Position numbers and translations under genes: made by a program. Shown here piece by piece: positions 21,901 to 34,900 of a stretch of 64,000 nt of DNA. Below the pieces are notes generated by a model. That model saw only the letters and a list, made by a program, of their open reading frames with translations, did no database searches and had not been told where the DNA came from. The stretch is from Campylorhamphus procurvoides (lineage: Eukaryota > Chordata > Aves > Passeriformes > Dendrocolaptidae), in assembly GCA_013396655.1 (NCBI GenBank), contig WBMV01004885.1, positions 91,430 through 155,429 on the forward strand, given 5' to 3'. Positions within the stretch are counted from its first letter, which is position 1. Every line of letters starts with the position of its first letter.

Positions 21901-24900
21901 TCACAATTCTTCCTGGAATTTTAAAGGAGTTATTTCATAAATGTGATGAAATTCACATCTCGTGAAAAATTATTGAATAGATTCATTGATCAATATTAAT
22001 TTGCATGAGACATTCAGAAATTACCGTCACGAACAGATTCTTTACAATCATTTGTGAAATGAAATGCGATTCTGTTCCTTACTGAGCAGTTGAGATAACA
22101 AGAGCAGTGGGAATTTTGATATTCACAATTTGTAGTTCACAGTTGGATCCTGCTCAGGCTACTTGGGAAAGTTCACAAGAGAGAAACTGATTCCCCAGAC
22201 AGACGTGAACAGTAAATACAGAATTATTTCAAAGCACTCAATATTAATTAGATTCAAACTGCAAACGAATATTCACAGAAATAAACTGAATTATTTGCTC
22301 AAGGCTTTGCTCCCCGAGATGTTCACATGGATCACTAATCTCTGTGTTTTGACAGGAGAGAATCAGTGCTGCTCTGCAAGGGCTGGGGGGAGCATGGCAG
22401 GCGATGTCATGTTTCCAGCTCATACAACACCTGGAGAGGGAATCTTGAGCGAGTCTGAATTTGTGTTTGGTGGCAAAATTACCTGAGGAGTTTCAGGAGG
22501 CCTGGAAATGACACTGAGAGCTGAATACTCCTGTAAGTTCCAGATGCCAAGGGCTATACAATGGAATTTAAGCATATTTCTGCAGAGCTCCAGTGATCTT
22601 ACTTCACCCTAAATACACTGAGCTCACCAGCAAGGCACAAACAGTGCTCTGCTCTAAAGCACCTGTCCAGATGAGGAGGGTCCTGTGTCACCTGATACCC
22701 AGGGTGTCTGCTAGCAGGCAGCAAAATCTCTGTAGATGGGCTACAAGGAGAGTGAAGAGAAGGGCTTGCAAGTCACTGGGACTGCTTTGCACCTGCTGAG
22801 AATTAATACATATACAGATATATCTGTATATATATCCTATAGCCTGAGAAAGGAAAATTGCCTCTTTCTTCAACAGAAGAAGCAGCATTTCAAATCAGTT
22901 TTTGATCAAAAAATTCAAGACATTTTCTAGGCTTCATTAACTGGGGAGAAGTTTTTGAAAAACTCAGTTGCATCGAATTGGATAGGGGATCCATTTTATA
23001 GCACCTAGATAAAATAATGAGAGGATTTCAAGATCCTGTGATGATTTCTTAGAAAGGGGATGAGGAAGGAGGAATAGATTGAAGTATTGTGAAGAATTAG
23101 AAAGTATAGCCATAGACTAGGATATTAAAAGCCCGCCTTGCAGAATTTATAGACTGCCATTGAGATTTAAATCTGTCAGTCTATCCTTGAAGAGACATCT
23201 GACTGCAATTATGGGTGGTGGATCTGTGTGTAGGATTAAGGGCTCTCAGCTCCCTGGCAGATCTGGCTCACTGCTGAGGTATTTGATGCTGAGGACCGAT
23301 GACAGCAGACCATTATTTACTCACTGAACATGGCTGGAGCAGATGCTAAGAAGGGGCTGGGGCAGAGGAACAGAGTAGTTTGCAAGAAAGCAAAGCTACA
23401 GGGAGCATTCTTCCCTGGGAATCTCTTGGAATATTCCTGATGGCCTCCACACAGGCACAGAATGCCCTGCAGAACACAGTGCTTCGAGCACCTGGGAGGA
23501 AAACGGGTTCTTGTCCTCAAGGGGCACAGTGCCCCTCCTGGAATGGGGCCACCAATCTGGGGGTAGAAGCACCCTCTGGAAGCAGGAGCTGTGCACCTTG
23601 CTGTGATTTCAGAGCCATGCCTGCTTTGAGGAGTAACCTCGATGTCTGTATGTTGGGTTGCCTGATGCTGGAGACCTTTCTTACTCCTGCTGGAATTAGG
23701 CTTGAAGGGGTCTAGCTAAAAAAACACTGGGGGGCAACATGGACATTGGTGATGAAGTGGGAACTGGTAGGAGGTGGTAAAGAATTCAGCCAGGAGGTGA
23801 GAATAGAAGGTCCACACTTGGCTTCTCTATTTAACAAACGCTGACACTATTAAAGAAGTTGGAATAGCTAGAGAAAAAAATCTGTGTACTCTGAGAGGCA
23901 GTAATTCCTATCAAAGCAGTCACAGGCTCAAGGTGCCATGTTTAATCAGAACATGCAAGTAGGCACAGGCTGGTAACACAGGGTGGACACTCCAACTGCA
24001 TTTACTTTGCAGAGGAAATGCTCTGAGGTTGCTAGTGTTTCTGATAATTAGAGGAGGAATTTTCTGACAACACCCTCCTGCAGCCAAGGCAGCACATGCT
24101 GTGCAAGTGCTAAATGAGACAGTCTGAAGGAATGCCCTCTTCAGAGAGGAGCTGGGGATTTAGGAGGAGAAAATGGATGTAGCAAAAGATGAGAATGGCT
24201 TGAAATCACAAGTAAACACAGATTTGTCTTCTGCACTGATTTGGAACCTGCACATTGAGAGTGTATTGTACTGTTATTTTCAATATGCAGCTCCAAAGAG
24301 GAACTCATGCATCTGGTGGGTAAAATTTCCTGCTGCATGTTTCCTCTGAATTTAAAAACTAAAATAAGAATAAGTTATCCCTGAGACTAAATAAAACTTG
24401 AAAGTCTCAAAAGACAACAATATTTGATTAATTAGAAGTGGAAGAACAGTTTCCTTCCTAGAAAATTACTGCCTTAAGAAAAAAAAAAAGCCATATGAAA
24501 TAAATGCTGAATACAGGGAATTTCATGTTATTATAACCATGGAAATGAATAGAGGAGAATCTGCCTGGCCATCAATTATATTAAGGCCATATATGCTATA
24601 CAGCCAGCAAGGCATTTCCAAAATTCAAGATTTCTTTACTCTTGGGAACTGACAGGAGATGCAAAGGAATAATGCACACAGCAAGTCAGCTTTGTCTGTA
24701 ACCTCCCACTATCGTGACAAGCTAATAAGGAAGGTCCCTGTACGTGCCTGCTGTAATGTATGTGCTGCTGGGATGGAGATTTGGGCTGCGCTGGTGGTAG
24801 TCAGAGTAAGATAAATTATTCTTGCTAAGCCAAAATTGGGTTGCCCTGCATGGGAGACTTTACGAGCCAGAGTCCCTTTTCCAAGGATTCATAGCACAGA

Positions 24901-25726
24901 AATTATTTGGCATCTTATTTGTCATAACAAACCTTGAGAGTGGCATGCATAGTTTAAAGCCTTTGGCAGATATTTGAATAATTTACTTCAATACTCAGCC
25001 TTTCTGCTACATATCACTGGGTTATGGTCAGAACTACCATTTTAATTCATTCAACAGTCCCGAGCTTTCTTCACCTTTCTTCATCACAGAACAAACAAGC
25101 ATAAATCTAACAATGGAAATGCCATTCCAGGGTACCAGATCATGGAAGAACTGTAAGAATTGTTTTGACAGACACTCCTGTACAAGCACAACTGCTTTTT
25201 TGGGCCAAAGCAAGATATGTCCCATGTCAAATCTTCATGCACACGTATATAATGTGTATGTATATGCCATGTGGCACCTGACAGCAACCTGTCCTGTGGC
25301 ACTGAACAAGTCCCTGTTACCTCTTGGGCCTTATTTCCCTCACCTTCAGCAAGGCAAGGCCCACACACATCCCGTTAGGACTCCCTAAACTCTACAAGTA
25401 AAAGTAATTTACTTGTGATTTTATTTATTTATAAACATTTGTTCTGCTTAGGACAGACAGAAGCTCTATGAGTAGTGCACAGCCATCATGCCAAAAGGCA
25501 GTTTTACTGCCCATCCTGTAAGTCTGAACAAGTGCCAACACATTAATAAGACAACTGTGAGCATTCACCATAGGAATTTTTCCTCTACATAATGAGCTTT
25601 TTTCACTGGCTACTTATTTTCAAACAGTTGTAACTAAATAGCAAACATCTTTATTTCAATTACTTTCTAAATAGTGTTTATAGTATATTCCTCCTGTGGA
25701 GATTCTGAATTACGTTTTCTTTGTAG
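18992..25726. other. Unannotated stretch
   Basis: No named feature apart from the palindrome at 22810-22831. Plus-strand frames are open at 19355-19624 and again at 19632-19973, but the amino-acid text is unremarkable. On the minus strand, 20045-19984 (62 bp) has a TTTTTAG acceptor and a CAAG/GTAAGT donor with an open frame. It is too short and isolated to call. A poly-A run of about 12 bases is near 24479. Confidence 0.55.
22810..22831. repeat. Perfect 22-bp AT-rich palindrome
   Basis: The sequence from 22810 to 22831 equals its own reverse complement, with CAGATATATCTG at its centre. It continues on the right into a short TA run. No function is implied. Confidence 0.85.
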
Positions 25727-25979
25727 AAATAAAAAGTACACAAAACCAAGTCAGCCCTGCAAACCTTTCTTTACCTGAAGCCTCACCTTTGGAACAAAGC
25801 ACTCAAGTAAAGATGAATCACATGAGTCAAAGTGCATTTGGAATAAATTCCCTTCACTTACACGTTTGGAAGACCCCCAAAAAGCATTATTATATCGATC
25901 AGCTTGTTGGAGGCAATGACACAGGGACTCTCTTGGCACCCATGGCACTAGATGTCTTTAGGATCTTTAGAAAACACAG
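25727..25979 (+). CDS. Candidate internal coding exon, protein unknown
   Basis: A 253-bp open segment follows a good acceptor (CGTTTTCTTTGTAG) and precedes ACAG/GTCAGT as donor. It encodes about 84 residues including GINSLHLHVWKTPKK, then HYYIDQLVGGNDTG and LLAPMALDVFRIFRK. The start phase is 1 and the end phase is 2. No family recognised and no signal peptide or membrane segment seen. A CR1 fragment begins 277 bases downstream, which would be normal in an intron. The same frame stays open to 26088 beyond the proposed donor, so the donor is not forced. This could be a chance ORF of 130 codons. Confidence 0.35.
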
Positions 25980-26255
25980 GTCAGTGCTTAATGAGACTTC
26001 CCAACCCAAGACAAAAAGAGAGAGAGAGTTCAGCTCTCAGCCCTGTGCCTTATGCAGGGGATGGCACATCAATGCACATGCAGAATGAAGCAGACATCCC
26101 AAATGCACACGCTGGGAGAAGGGGATCCCTGCCCTTGCTTGATGCTGCCCTGGAACGTGGCTTTAAATCCACAGCCTGCTATTTATGGAATTTAAAGCTA
26201 CAAGTTGACCCCTTCTATTGTTTTTCTCCAAGGATTAAAATATTGGAAAAAGCAA

Positions 26256-26513
26256 CAGGAGAAGAGGCTTAAGCTGTGCCAGGGGGTGGTTAGGTTGGGT
26301 ATCAGGAAGAAATTCCTTACAGAGAGGGTAATCAGGCATTGGAATGGGCTGCCCAGAGAGGTGGTGGGTTCACTGTCCCTGGGGGTGTTTCAGATGAGGC
26401 TGAATGTGGCATCAGTGCCACGGCCTGGGAATCACTGTGGGGTTGGGTCAAGGGTTGGACTTGATGGTCCCAGAGCTCCCTTCCAACCTGACTCATTCTA
26501 TGATCTTCTGTGA
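26256..26513 (+). mobile_element. CR1 LINE, 5'-truncated 3' end
   Basis: The plus strand reads as the end of CR1 ORF2 and the 3' UTR. GTTAGGTTGGGTATCAGGAA and GAATGGGCTGCCCAGAGAGG come first, then TTGGACTTGATGGTCC, CCTTCCAACCTGA and ATTCTATGAT (26495-26504). The last element is the usual CR1 3' terminal repeat unit. In frame it gives [12 protein letters not shown], the familiar C-terminal text of the CR1 reverse-transcriptase ORF. About 260 bases remain, the usual result of abortive reverse transcription. There is no 5' part and no coding capacity. The divergence looks moderate. Confidence 0.92.
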
Positions 26514-27049
26514 ACTTGTTTTTTCACAGCACCAAATGGCCATTCCTGTTTAGGATACATTTATAATACAGATCTCCCACCTGAGCCACTTCTGAAAAAT
26601 TGGACATCTTTGAGGTTGACTGAAAAACCAGCAAATAAATCCTTCTGTGTATCACATTTTGACACATTCCTTGGTATGTCATCTAGATTCCAGAGCCCTT
26701 TTCTACAGTTCAACTACAAATATTCTAAAGAAATAAAAATTCACTTCACTTTTTATTATACCTTTGAAGAAAAGGGATAATAGTAAACTTGGAATTAAAA
26801 ATATGCAGAGTAGTATTGTGGTCTTCTACATCACCATTTAGCTTTTATTTATGGCTGCCACATAAACAGCTCTTAATACGCCTGCAGATTCCAAAAACTG
26901 TGAAATCAGTGCCATCTAATTGCAAAACCATTAGCTCTCCACTTGAGGTCAATGACATAGGGTGTTTGCCTGGCTGGAGAGGGGCACACCCAGGGGTGGA
27001 CACAGAGCCAGAGCAGTGGCCACAGCCCGGTGCTCTGACAGGATGCACT
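26514..27049. other. Unannotated stretch
   Basis: No feature recognised. The segment 26960-27050 is GC-richer and open on both strands (67 and 90 codons). Confidence 0.55.
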
Positions 27050-27075
27050 CAGGATCCATGACCAGGATCCATGTG
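27050..27075 (+). repeat. Two-copy 13-bp tandem repeat
   Basis: CAGGATCCATGAC at 27050-27062 is followed by CAGGATCCATGTG. It duplicates an ATG, with the two copies in different frames. Confidence 0.7.
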
Positions 27076-27124
27076 TGTCTGTTAGCTATTCTCAGATTTA
27101 TGGTTATTTACACATCCTTCCTCG
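27058..27124 (+). CDS. Possible first coding exon with signal-peptide-like text
   Basis: From ATG at 27058 the frame encodes 22 residues with a basic residue at position 3 and a hydrophobic core (VCLLAILRFMVIYTSF). It ends at CTCG/GTAAGTAAA, a strong splice donor in phase 1. A short hydrophobic first exon ending in phase 1 is common for small secreted proteins. The start context is poor (T at -3), the frame stays open upstream of the ATG, and no second exon was found. A chance hydrophobic ORF next to a chance donor is quite possible. Confidence 0.22.
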
Positions 27125-27219
27125 GTAAGTAAACTGCATCTCTTTAGGCTTCTGAATTCAATTAAAAAAAAAAGAAGAAAGAAATATTTTCTAAAGAATT
27201 ATCAGACATATTGTTTAAT

Positions 27220-27263
27220 GGATATTCTTTAATCACTATCTGGATATTCCTTAATCACTATCT
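27220..27263 (+). repeat. Two-copy 22-bp tandem duplication
   Basis: GGATATTCTTTAATCACTAT with a closing CT at 27220-27241 is repeated at 27242-27263 with one T-to-C difference. Confidence 0.9.
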
Positions 27264-28863
27264 TTGTTTAAAAACAGTGCTATAAAATAATTTCTAACAC
27301 AAGTCTGGTGATCTACATTCCATTAGTCCATAAAACTTGATAAACTGTCAATAGTTCAACTGCCATCAGCATTTTTTGACTGCTTTATGATACGGATAAA
27401 TTGAGGAGGCTGAGCTTTAATTCCAGTTTTATAATAATGCCCCTGGTAAACTTCATCTGGCTTTCAAATCACTGCAGCGATGCAGCTGAAAAAATTAAAA
27501 CATATTTTACTGTGAAAGAGCATAAACAAATCATCTTCATTTCAAACTACTAGCATTCATTTTATTTTTTATGCAGGTGCTCTTTCTGTATCTTTAAATA
27601 TTTCCCTCTAACAACACTCTCAGCCACTAGAAATTAATACTTTAAGATATTCCAGCAAATAACTCAACATGATCAGGACAAACGTACTCGTCATTTGCAT
27701 TTTCAGATGGTTTAAACTGCACCTATAGTGGTGGAATATTGTATCCAATGTTTTCTATCTCCTGCAGCTAGATTTTTTCATTAAAACATCTAAAACCCAA
27801 CCAAAACAATACACAAAAAAGGGCAAATTTTCTTTTTTGGATTTTAATTAAGACACTGCAGAGAACATCTCCCTTCAAAAATACCACTCTAACTGATAAG
27901 TGGGTGGTGACAGAAGGCTAATTTAAGTAAAAACAATAATGTGAGACAACTATGTAAATGTAGTGCCCATAAAAATGCATCTTCTCTATTTTATCATTTG
28001 AGTAAGAACTGAATCTTACTAAAAAACATTTTTCTGTGCAGAAAAAAGTTTTATTAGAAGATCAGAAGCATATGCTTTTTTCCTTTGCATCACTACTTTC
28101 CAGCACAGTATTAGGAAAGACTTCATAAATTCAGGTTAGAAATTGAGCAGTCCATTGAAGGTACTTGTGGTCAATTATTGATGACAACCTAAAACACTGA
28201 ATATCACTGACATTAAAACTCCAAAAGTAATTTGGAAGCACCACCAGTTGCTTTCAAAGAAATAATGATATTACCAGGTTCCCCACTGTACTTTATATTT
28301 TAGTTATTACCGCTCACATACAAGATCTTCTCACACTCACACAGTCCCAGTAACAGCATTTTCACTCTGAAAGTTAAGTCCTGGCCAGCAGGGTATCCTC
28401 CACTCTTTTAGTTCCAGCCCTGGTGTCCTCACTAGCTGGCTGACAATGCTTCAGAGTTGTAAAAAGCTCAGCCCTAACAGAAAAGTAACCCTAGTTCTCC
28501 TTTCTTCCTTGGTTTTTGTTTCCTAGCTGATCCATACAAACAAAGCACAGCCCTCATTAGCACCCCCCCCCAAAACAATGAGAAGCACACAAAAGGGACA
28601 GGTTAGCAAATCCCCCCCTTGCCAGAACATGTTTGTGGAGCAGAGTCCTGCAGTGCTGCCTTCAGATACAGGGGGGTACGAGGGACTTGGCACACCTTTG
28701 TAAAAGGAGCTTTGGAGAGCGTGGAGGAGCTCATCAGAAATTTGGGGACCAGAGTTATGAGCTGAAAAACTCTCCCATTTCTATTCTGAAGGTCATAATG
28801 ATCATCATTACAAAAAATACAAAGGGAATAACGTACCCAGATGTACAAGGGTTGGTTCTAGAG
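27264..28863. other. Unannotated stretch
   Basis: AT-rich sequence with no gene recognised. A run of nine C lies at 28563-28571. Confidence 0.6.
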
Positions 28864-28900
28864 AATTTAAAGAGGTTCAAATACTGAACCTCTTTAAATT
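28864..28900. repeat. Perfect hairpin, 16-bp arms and 5-base loop
   Basis: AATTTAAAGAGGTTCA (28864-28879) is followed by AATAC and then its exact reverse complement (28885-28900). The 13-mer GGTTCAAATACTG spans the loop at 28874-28886 and recurs directly at 28906-28918. Perfect arms next to a copied flank fit a local template switch during replication. It is too short to be a typical microRNA precursor. Confidence 0.92.
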
Positions 28901-28918
28901 TGCAGGGTTCAAATACTG

Positions 28919-31900
28919 TGGGGAGGTCAATAAGGAGGAGCAGGGTATGCTTTGAAAGCGTGCCATTTGAAGGTAGGGAGGTTCAGCTCACCTCAAGACC
29001 AAGGCAGAGCTGAACCTTTACTGAGATGAAAAGGAGTCCTAATTCCCCCAGCTCCAGGAGCCAACCAAGGATGACTGAGCACGAAGAAACTTTTTCTAAC
29101 TCCTGTTGTTCAGCACAGTAGATTAGAAATACAAATCATCATTCCAGTCCTCCAGGAAGTCTTTTATTCCAAAAATTTAACTTTTAATACACGTCTAAAG
29201 GAAGCGACTAAAAGACCTGCCTCCTGTATGCCTACAAAGGGAAAAATAGAGGAGATAACTCAGATGTGTATCAGTATTGAGTGTAAATCATGGAGCTCCA
29301 TTGAAAACGATGGACTCATGGCACTGTACACCCAGAGCAGGTATTGAGGCTTACCAACATCAGGCTCTGCCAGCACAGTGACCAAAGGTACATATGTGAA
29401 TAACACACCAGCCTGGGAGGAATGATGGCAGCTTTCCTGAGCTGAAGGACAGTGGTTTGTGTTTGACTGGAGGCCAAGTCCTGTCCCACAGCAGACACAA
29501 CGCTGAGCACTGCACTTTGTGCTACAGAAACACCTTCTTCCTGCTCTACATTACTCACTGCTTGTAAAACTCACTGCATTCCCAGGGATTTGCAAACCCC
29601 AGGACCTGCAGGTTGCTAAAGAAAGTTACACTTTTCCCTTAAATAGAATTTCCAACACAAAGCTTCCGATTGATTTTTTTCCCATAAGCTTTGGCACTGA
29701 CAGAGCTCAGAGAAGCAAAGCACGAATGAAGTATTCAACCACCTTGGCAGGTTCTGCATCATGTTTTAAAGAGCACGTTTCAAGCACGTCTTAAGCTCAG
29801 CTGACACACACAGCCCCTGCTTCTGTACTTGGCTCAGGACCCTCATGCTATGCAGTGTTTTACAATGGCAGCTGGGTTTGTAGCCAGGATAAATAAAACA
29901 CAGTATTTTTATAGGAAACCTCAAAGATTATTTCCCTAACAGATCCTAGCATCGTATCAGTGATGCCTTCTGGACTCCCTTCTTGACCAAAGTCTAACTC
30001 TTCAGACCAATGGCCTTTTCCTCTGCAATCCTACAGGTGTCCAGGTCATTTTGTACCTGCCTTTCCTTACAAACACTGTGAAAAGGCAATTATAATACCA
30101 GTTTGCTTCAGGTTATTTCTCATAGCATATTTATGGAGAGGAATTCTTAAAAAACCTGTAACTTTTTACAGTGAGGACCACACAGGTTGCTTCTCAGTCT
30201 CTCAGAAAGTACTAAAGATAAAACCCAATAAAACCTATTTTCTAAGACAGCAGTGTCCCATAATGCTCCAAAACAACTTTCACCATGATATTAGTCCTAG
30301 GAGAAGAGAAGATTTCAACAAGCTTCTGGATGAGAGTTTTTCTACTACATAATTGGAGGTTCTAACTTCCATCTCCTCCTATTACAATTTTCCACATCTA
30401 ACAACCATACTACTGTCCATGGATGTAAAAACTTTTAATGCCCTGGAGATCTAGGAAATAAATTTGAATAAGCTGTTATTGACATTTTGGGAGAAAAAAT
30501 GATGTGTATTCAACCAGTGTTTCTGCCTCCTCCTCCTCCCTTTTACTCTCCTGGCAGCTCTTCAGGGTGCTGAAATGGAACACAGATTAGTAGGAAGTAA
30601 TTTGTTTTCCCTTTTCTTCATAGAATTATCTAACTGCAATGGCTACTCTTAATAACCAATTAAAACTTAAACTGTATACTCAAAGGACACATTCGCATTA
30701 AAATGGAATAAATAATAATTACTGGTTGCAAATCCTTTGTTTACAGCGCAGTTAATCATCCTGCAGAGCTGGGATAAGAAGGGTCTGCATATTCTCCTGC
30801 ACTGAAAAGTAAGCCCAGTAACAAGGGGGCTGAGTACTCGGGGTTCTTGCTGATGTTCCAAAGCCCCATTCCAGCAGAATATTGGCCTGAGAGCAATAGA
30901 ATCAACACTAATGAATGCTGCCTCATCATGCAACACTCTAAATCTGCAGGCAGATGGGAGACAGCTGGAAACTACCCTGACCCTGAGACAAGAGATCTGA
31001 CTGCGAGACTGATGTAGCTCCTCCTACACATTAAACACTTGGGAGCTTTTGTTGCTGTCTGAGCTACAGATTCATTTCTGGATGATTCTGATGTTGAGAA
31101 GATGCTGCTCTTGAAGGATGGGTCTAAGATCTACCATTACAATCCTAGAAATCCAAATTCCTGAGACATTCTTTTCCTGTGCCTCAATGACTGGAGATAC
31201 TCCATGTAAAGATTATCTCTTTCCATGTGGGAAGAAGAATTCCATGAGTGTCAATTAAAAATATTTCATAAGAAAGTTCAGGATCAGGGGTCTATTTAGT
31301 CTCATTTGCTTTCTCACAGGCCCAGATGCTACAGGTGCACAAACGGTCTTAGTTCTGGCCTTTGGTATCTCTGCAAACATAATCCATTCCCTTGTGCTTG
31401 AGTTTTAATTATCTTCCCATACATAATCACAACTGCTTCTCCCAAAGAACTCCAGCTTCAGTCACTACTCAGAGTGAATGCTGGTCAATTAAGCACTCAG
31501 CAGGTATTGTCTTGTTTAATCCTCATTGTTCTTTATAAAGCACATTTAACATGCCAATGTATTTATTGCAGGCTGTTCCACCCTTAGTTTAACGACTGAT
31601 TAATGCCAGATGAACTTTTCCACATCTCTCATCCTGAGGCCCTGGTTATGTCAGGCAAATGAAGTAAAAAATCATATATTACCCATGTGAGGTGGTTTTT
31701 CTGGAAATCTGGAAGACTTTTGTTTATTCTTTGGGCCAAGTTTTCCTTTGCTCTTTGCCAGCTGACAAAGACTGATCTCTGGTGGCAAAGCTGCTGCCTT
31801 GCCTACAATGGTCCTGTTGTTTCCTGTTCACACTCAGTGGGTTCCAACACATGCACTCCTGTCTTGCTTTGACCTTGATCATGTCTGCATCAATTCCACT

Positions 31901-34900
31901 GCTAAATGAGGCACTCTTGGCCAGCAGTTGTAACTCAGTGTTGTGATAAGGAATTTAAAATGCTGATGTGCTCTCTGCAAGCCCAAGGGGACAAAACTCA
32001 CAATTCTTCCTGAATCTAAGAATTTGGTGGCAACTAGAGCTGTTTCACTGTTCTCCATTCATTTTTTTGTGTGTTTTTCTTAGCAGAAAGGAGATTGTCC
32101 TTTTCCTGTTATTTTCTAGCTACAAATATATGGTTCATGAAATTTATTGTAATATTTTTTATTAAAAAAATACATAATACTGGTAATTACAGAAGGCTTT
32201 ATCTTCCAATAGTTACAGCATTCTGCTAGTCACCATGGTATGTAAAGCACATAAACAGCCCCCCAAAAGGATGTTTCTGTGCATTTAACTTGAAAAGATG
32301 CTCTTCTTCAATAAAAGTGTCCCTCATTTACTGGCATTATGTCCTATAACTCTCTTCATTTTGCTTTCCTCCTCCTTTAAAAAGAATAGATGAATTAAGA
32401 GACATCTGCTGTTCACATGAAGATTGATTCCTGCCTAAATTTGTTGTTTGGTTCATGACCCTGAGATAACAGAGCTCTTTATTTTGCAAGTCTTATGCCT
32501 TCTTGGAGATATTTTGTTCATATTTAAAGCAAGCAAAGGAACAGGGAATCATTTTCAGATGGATTCCTCTAGAGCAAGTGAGAGTAGTCTGCCATTTCAA
32601 AGTGTAAATCATAATCTTGCTCATACTTCAGACTCATCCCTGAGACCTCCAGTAAGGGAGAAAAGGTGGCAAATTCCCCAAACGCTGATGGCTGTGATTC
32701 CACCTCTCCCTGCAGCCTCCGAGGGAAGTTCCTACTAAGCTGTTATGTCACAGATAAGTCCATGGTGAGGCAGAAAAAGAAAAGAGCTTTGCTTTTTTGT
32801 TGTGCTCCCCCCTGGCAGCAATGAGCCTGGAAACAGGGAAAGACACTTGGCACAAAAAGAGGGAGAGGAGAGAGCTGAGAAAGAAGCAGACTGGTTTGGA
32901 CCATTCTCTTTTCAAAAATACTGTAACACACCATTTCACTTCAAACACATTAAACCTGTGGCATAGAAGAAACATAATTGGCAGGTAAAAAATAACAGGG
33001 CAATACCTGTTGTGCAGAGCAGGAACTGAAAACTGCCTTTAGGATAGTTTGTTTGGACTAGAGAGAAAAAAAAACCAAACCCAAAAGAGATCAAAGGGAA
33101 AAGAATTAAGCCTTGGTGAGGGAAAACACGAAGATCTAGAAGAGAAAAGGTACAGCAGAGTGAGGCAGCTATTTGGTGAGCTCTCCCACTTTGTGTGGAT
33201 CAAAGGCTGGACTTCAGAAGAGAGAGCTTCTAAGCAAGGGGCAGATTACAGAGCAGGGCAGCACAAACGTCAGAGAATGGAGAATACAGTTGTACAGGGG
33301 GAAGTGAAAAGGAGTCGCTCACAAGGAGGGCTCAAACAAGCACAGCCAATTCTGGAGGCAGCAAGATGGTGCAGCCCAGCCTTACTAGGTGGCATCAATT
33401 TAATCTGAAGAAAACACGAGACAATGATGAGCATTCTGGGAGGAGATCTTACACATGCTTTTCTCCTCAAGAAGCAAGAGATTTCCTGCACTCCCATTTC
33501 GCTGTATTTATCCAAATGCAGGCTGGGATAACAACGCCTCCAACACCAGCAGCCAGGATCTCCCCCCATTCCTGAAAGCAAGCCTCATTTTTCTCACCTA
33601 TCTTGGTGGCTCTGATACAACTATATCCACAGTCAAACTGTAATTTTAAGAACGACTTGCACATTTAGAACTTTAAAAAATGCAGATCCACAAAAGCATT
33701 CTATAAAATGCATTTTCAGTCAGAATAATCAAAGCCATCAAAGGGCAGCAGGCAAATCCCGTTTCTAAAGTTACTTTCTACTTCAACTAACTGTTTAAAT
33801 GAAGACTTCATCTAATTATATTCTTTTAAAACAACATAGTATAGCAAGGTATAAAATTACAGACCATAATTATGTAAATTTTCTTCTCTTTCAGACTTTT
33901 GCGGCCTTCTGCATTAAAATGGATTTAAACCAATAAACTAACAAAAGAAGACTTTTGACTGCAAGATATACATATATTTTTGCATTATTATTGAGCAAAT
34001 GATTTTCAAGTACAATCCAGTAAAAGCACATTATAGGTGCAATTTAGGCTGGAAATAACTTTTAATTGCCAGCATGATCTCCTGGCACTGGTTTTTCTAG
34101 ACAAACAGGTATTTTGCTAAGATTTGCGAGCACAGAAACACATGTCTAGTTAATAATGAGCTGAGAAGGAAAATGCAGTTAATCCAGGAATGTTTGTATA
34201 AAATCCTTGGCAGTGTGGTATTCTGTTCTTCAGCTGCTGGGAGTGCTTTGCTGTAGGACCTCACTCATCCATCTTCCCCTCAAGTCCCTGGCAAGTCCAC
34301 CAATGTCCTTTACCCTTTTGTCTTGTGCAAATTCGAATTACAGACTTTTCTCTATTCAATCATCATTAAATGCAAAGATCAAAACATCCCTCTTGTTATA
34401 AACTAAGCAAATTCCTCTATTGTAAACGTGATTGCTTTCTCTTCCAAATTCTGTATTTCTGGATCTTTGGCTGTTTCGTGGTGATTTCATGTTAAAACTC
34501 CATGAATTCCAGTTAAATGGAAGGGGCAGGTCCCTCCATAAGCCACCCAGCTGAGCCCACATGGAACGAGCTCCATTGTCCATCCCAGTCTACTGATGTT
34601 GAGTTTCCAGAGGGCAAGCCTTACTGTACCACATGAATTGTTCTTGTTTCACACCTCATCCACATGACTGGCAAAGGTGATCAGAGCCTTGTGGCTTTGT
34701 TATAGAACAAAAAAAGAAATTAAATTGTTGCATGAGTAACCTTGCACCCAGCTTTGGCAAACCCATCATTGTGTCTCTCACCCCTTTTCCTTTGCTCAGC
34801 TCAAGGATCCAGAGCCCCAGCAGGACATGTACTCGCACCATTCCTGATATATATGTATATATCTATATATATATTCCTGACAATATCTTTGATCTGAATG

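Noticed and set aside
28864..28900. Hairpin considered as a microRNA precursor
   Set aside because: The stem is only 16 bp with a 5-base loop. Animal precursors have stems of about 30 bp or more.
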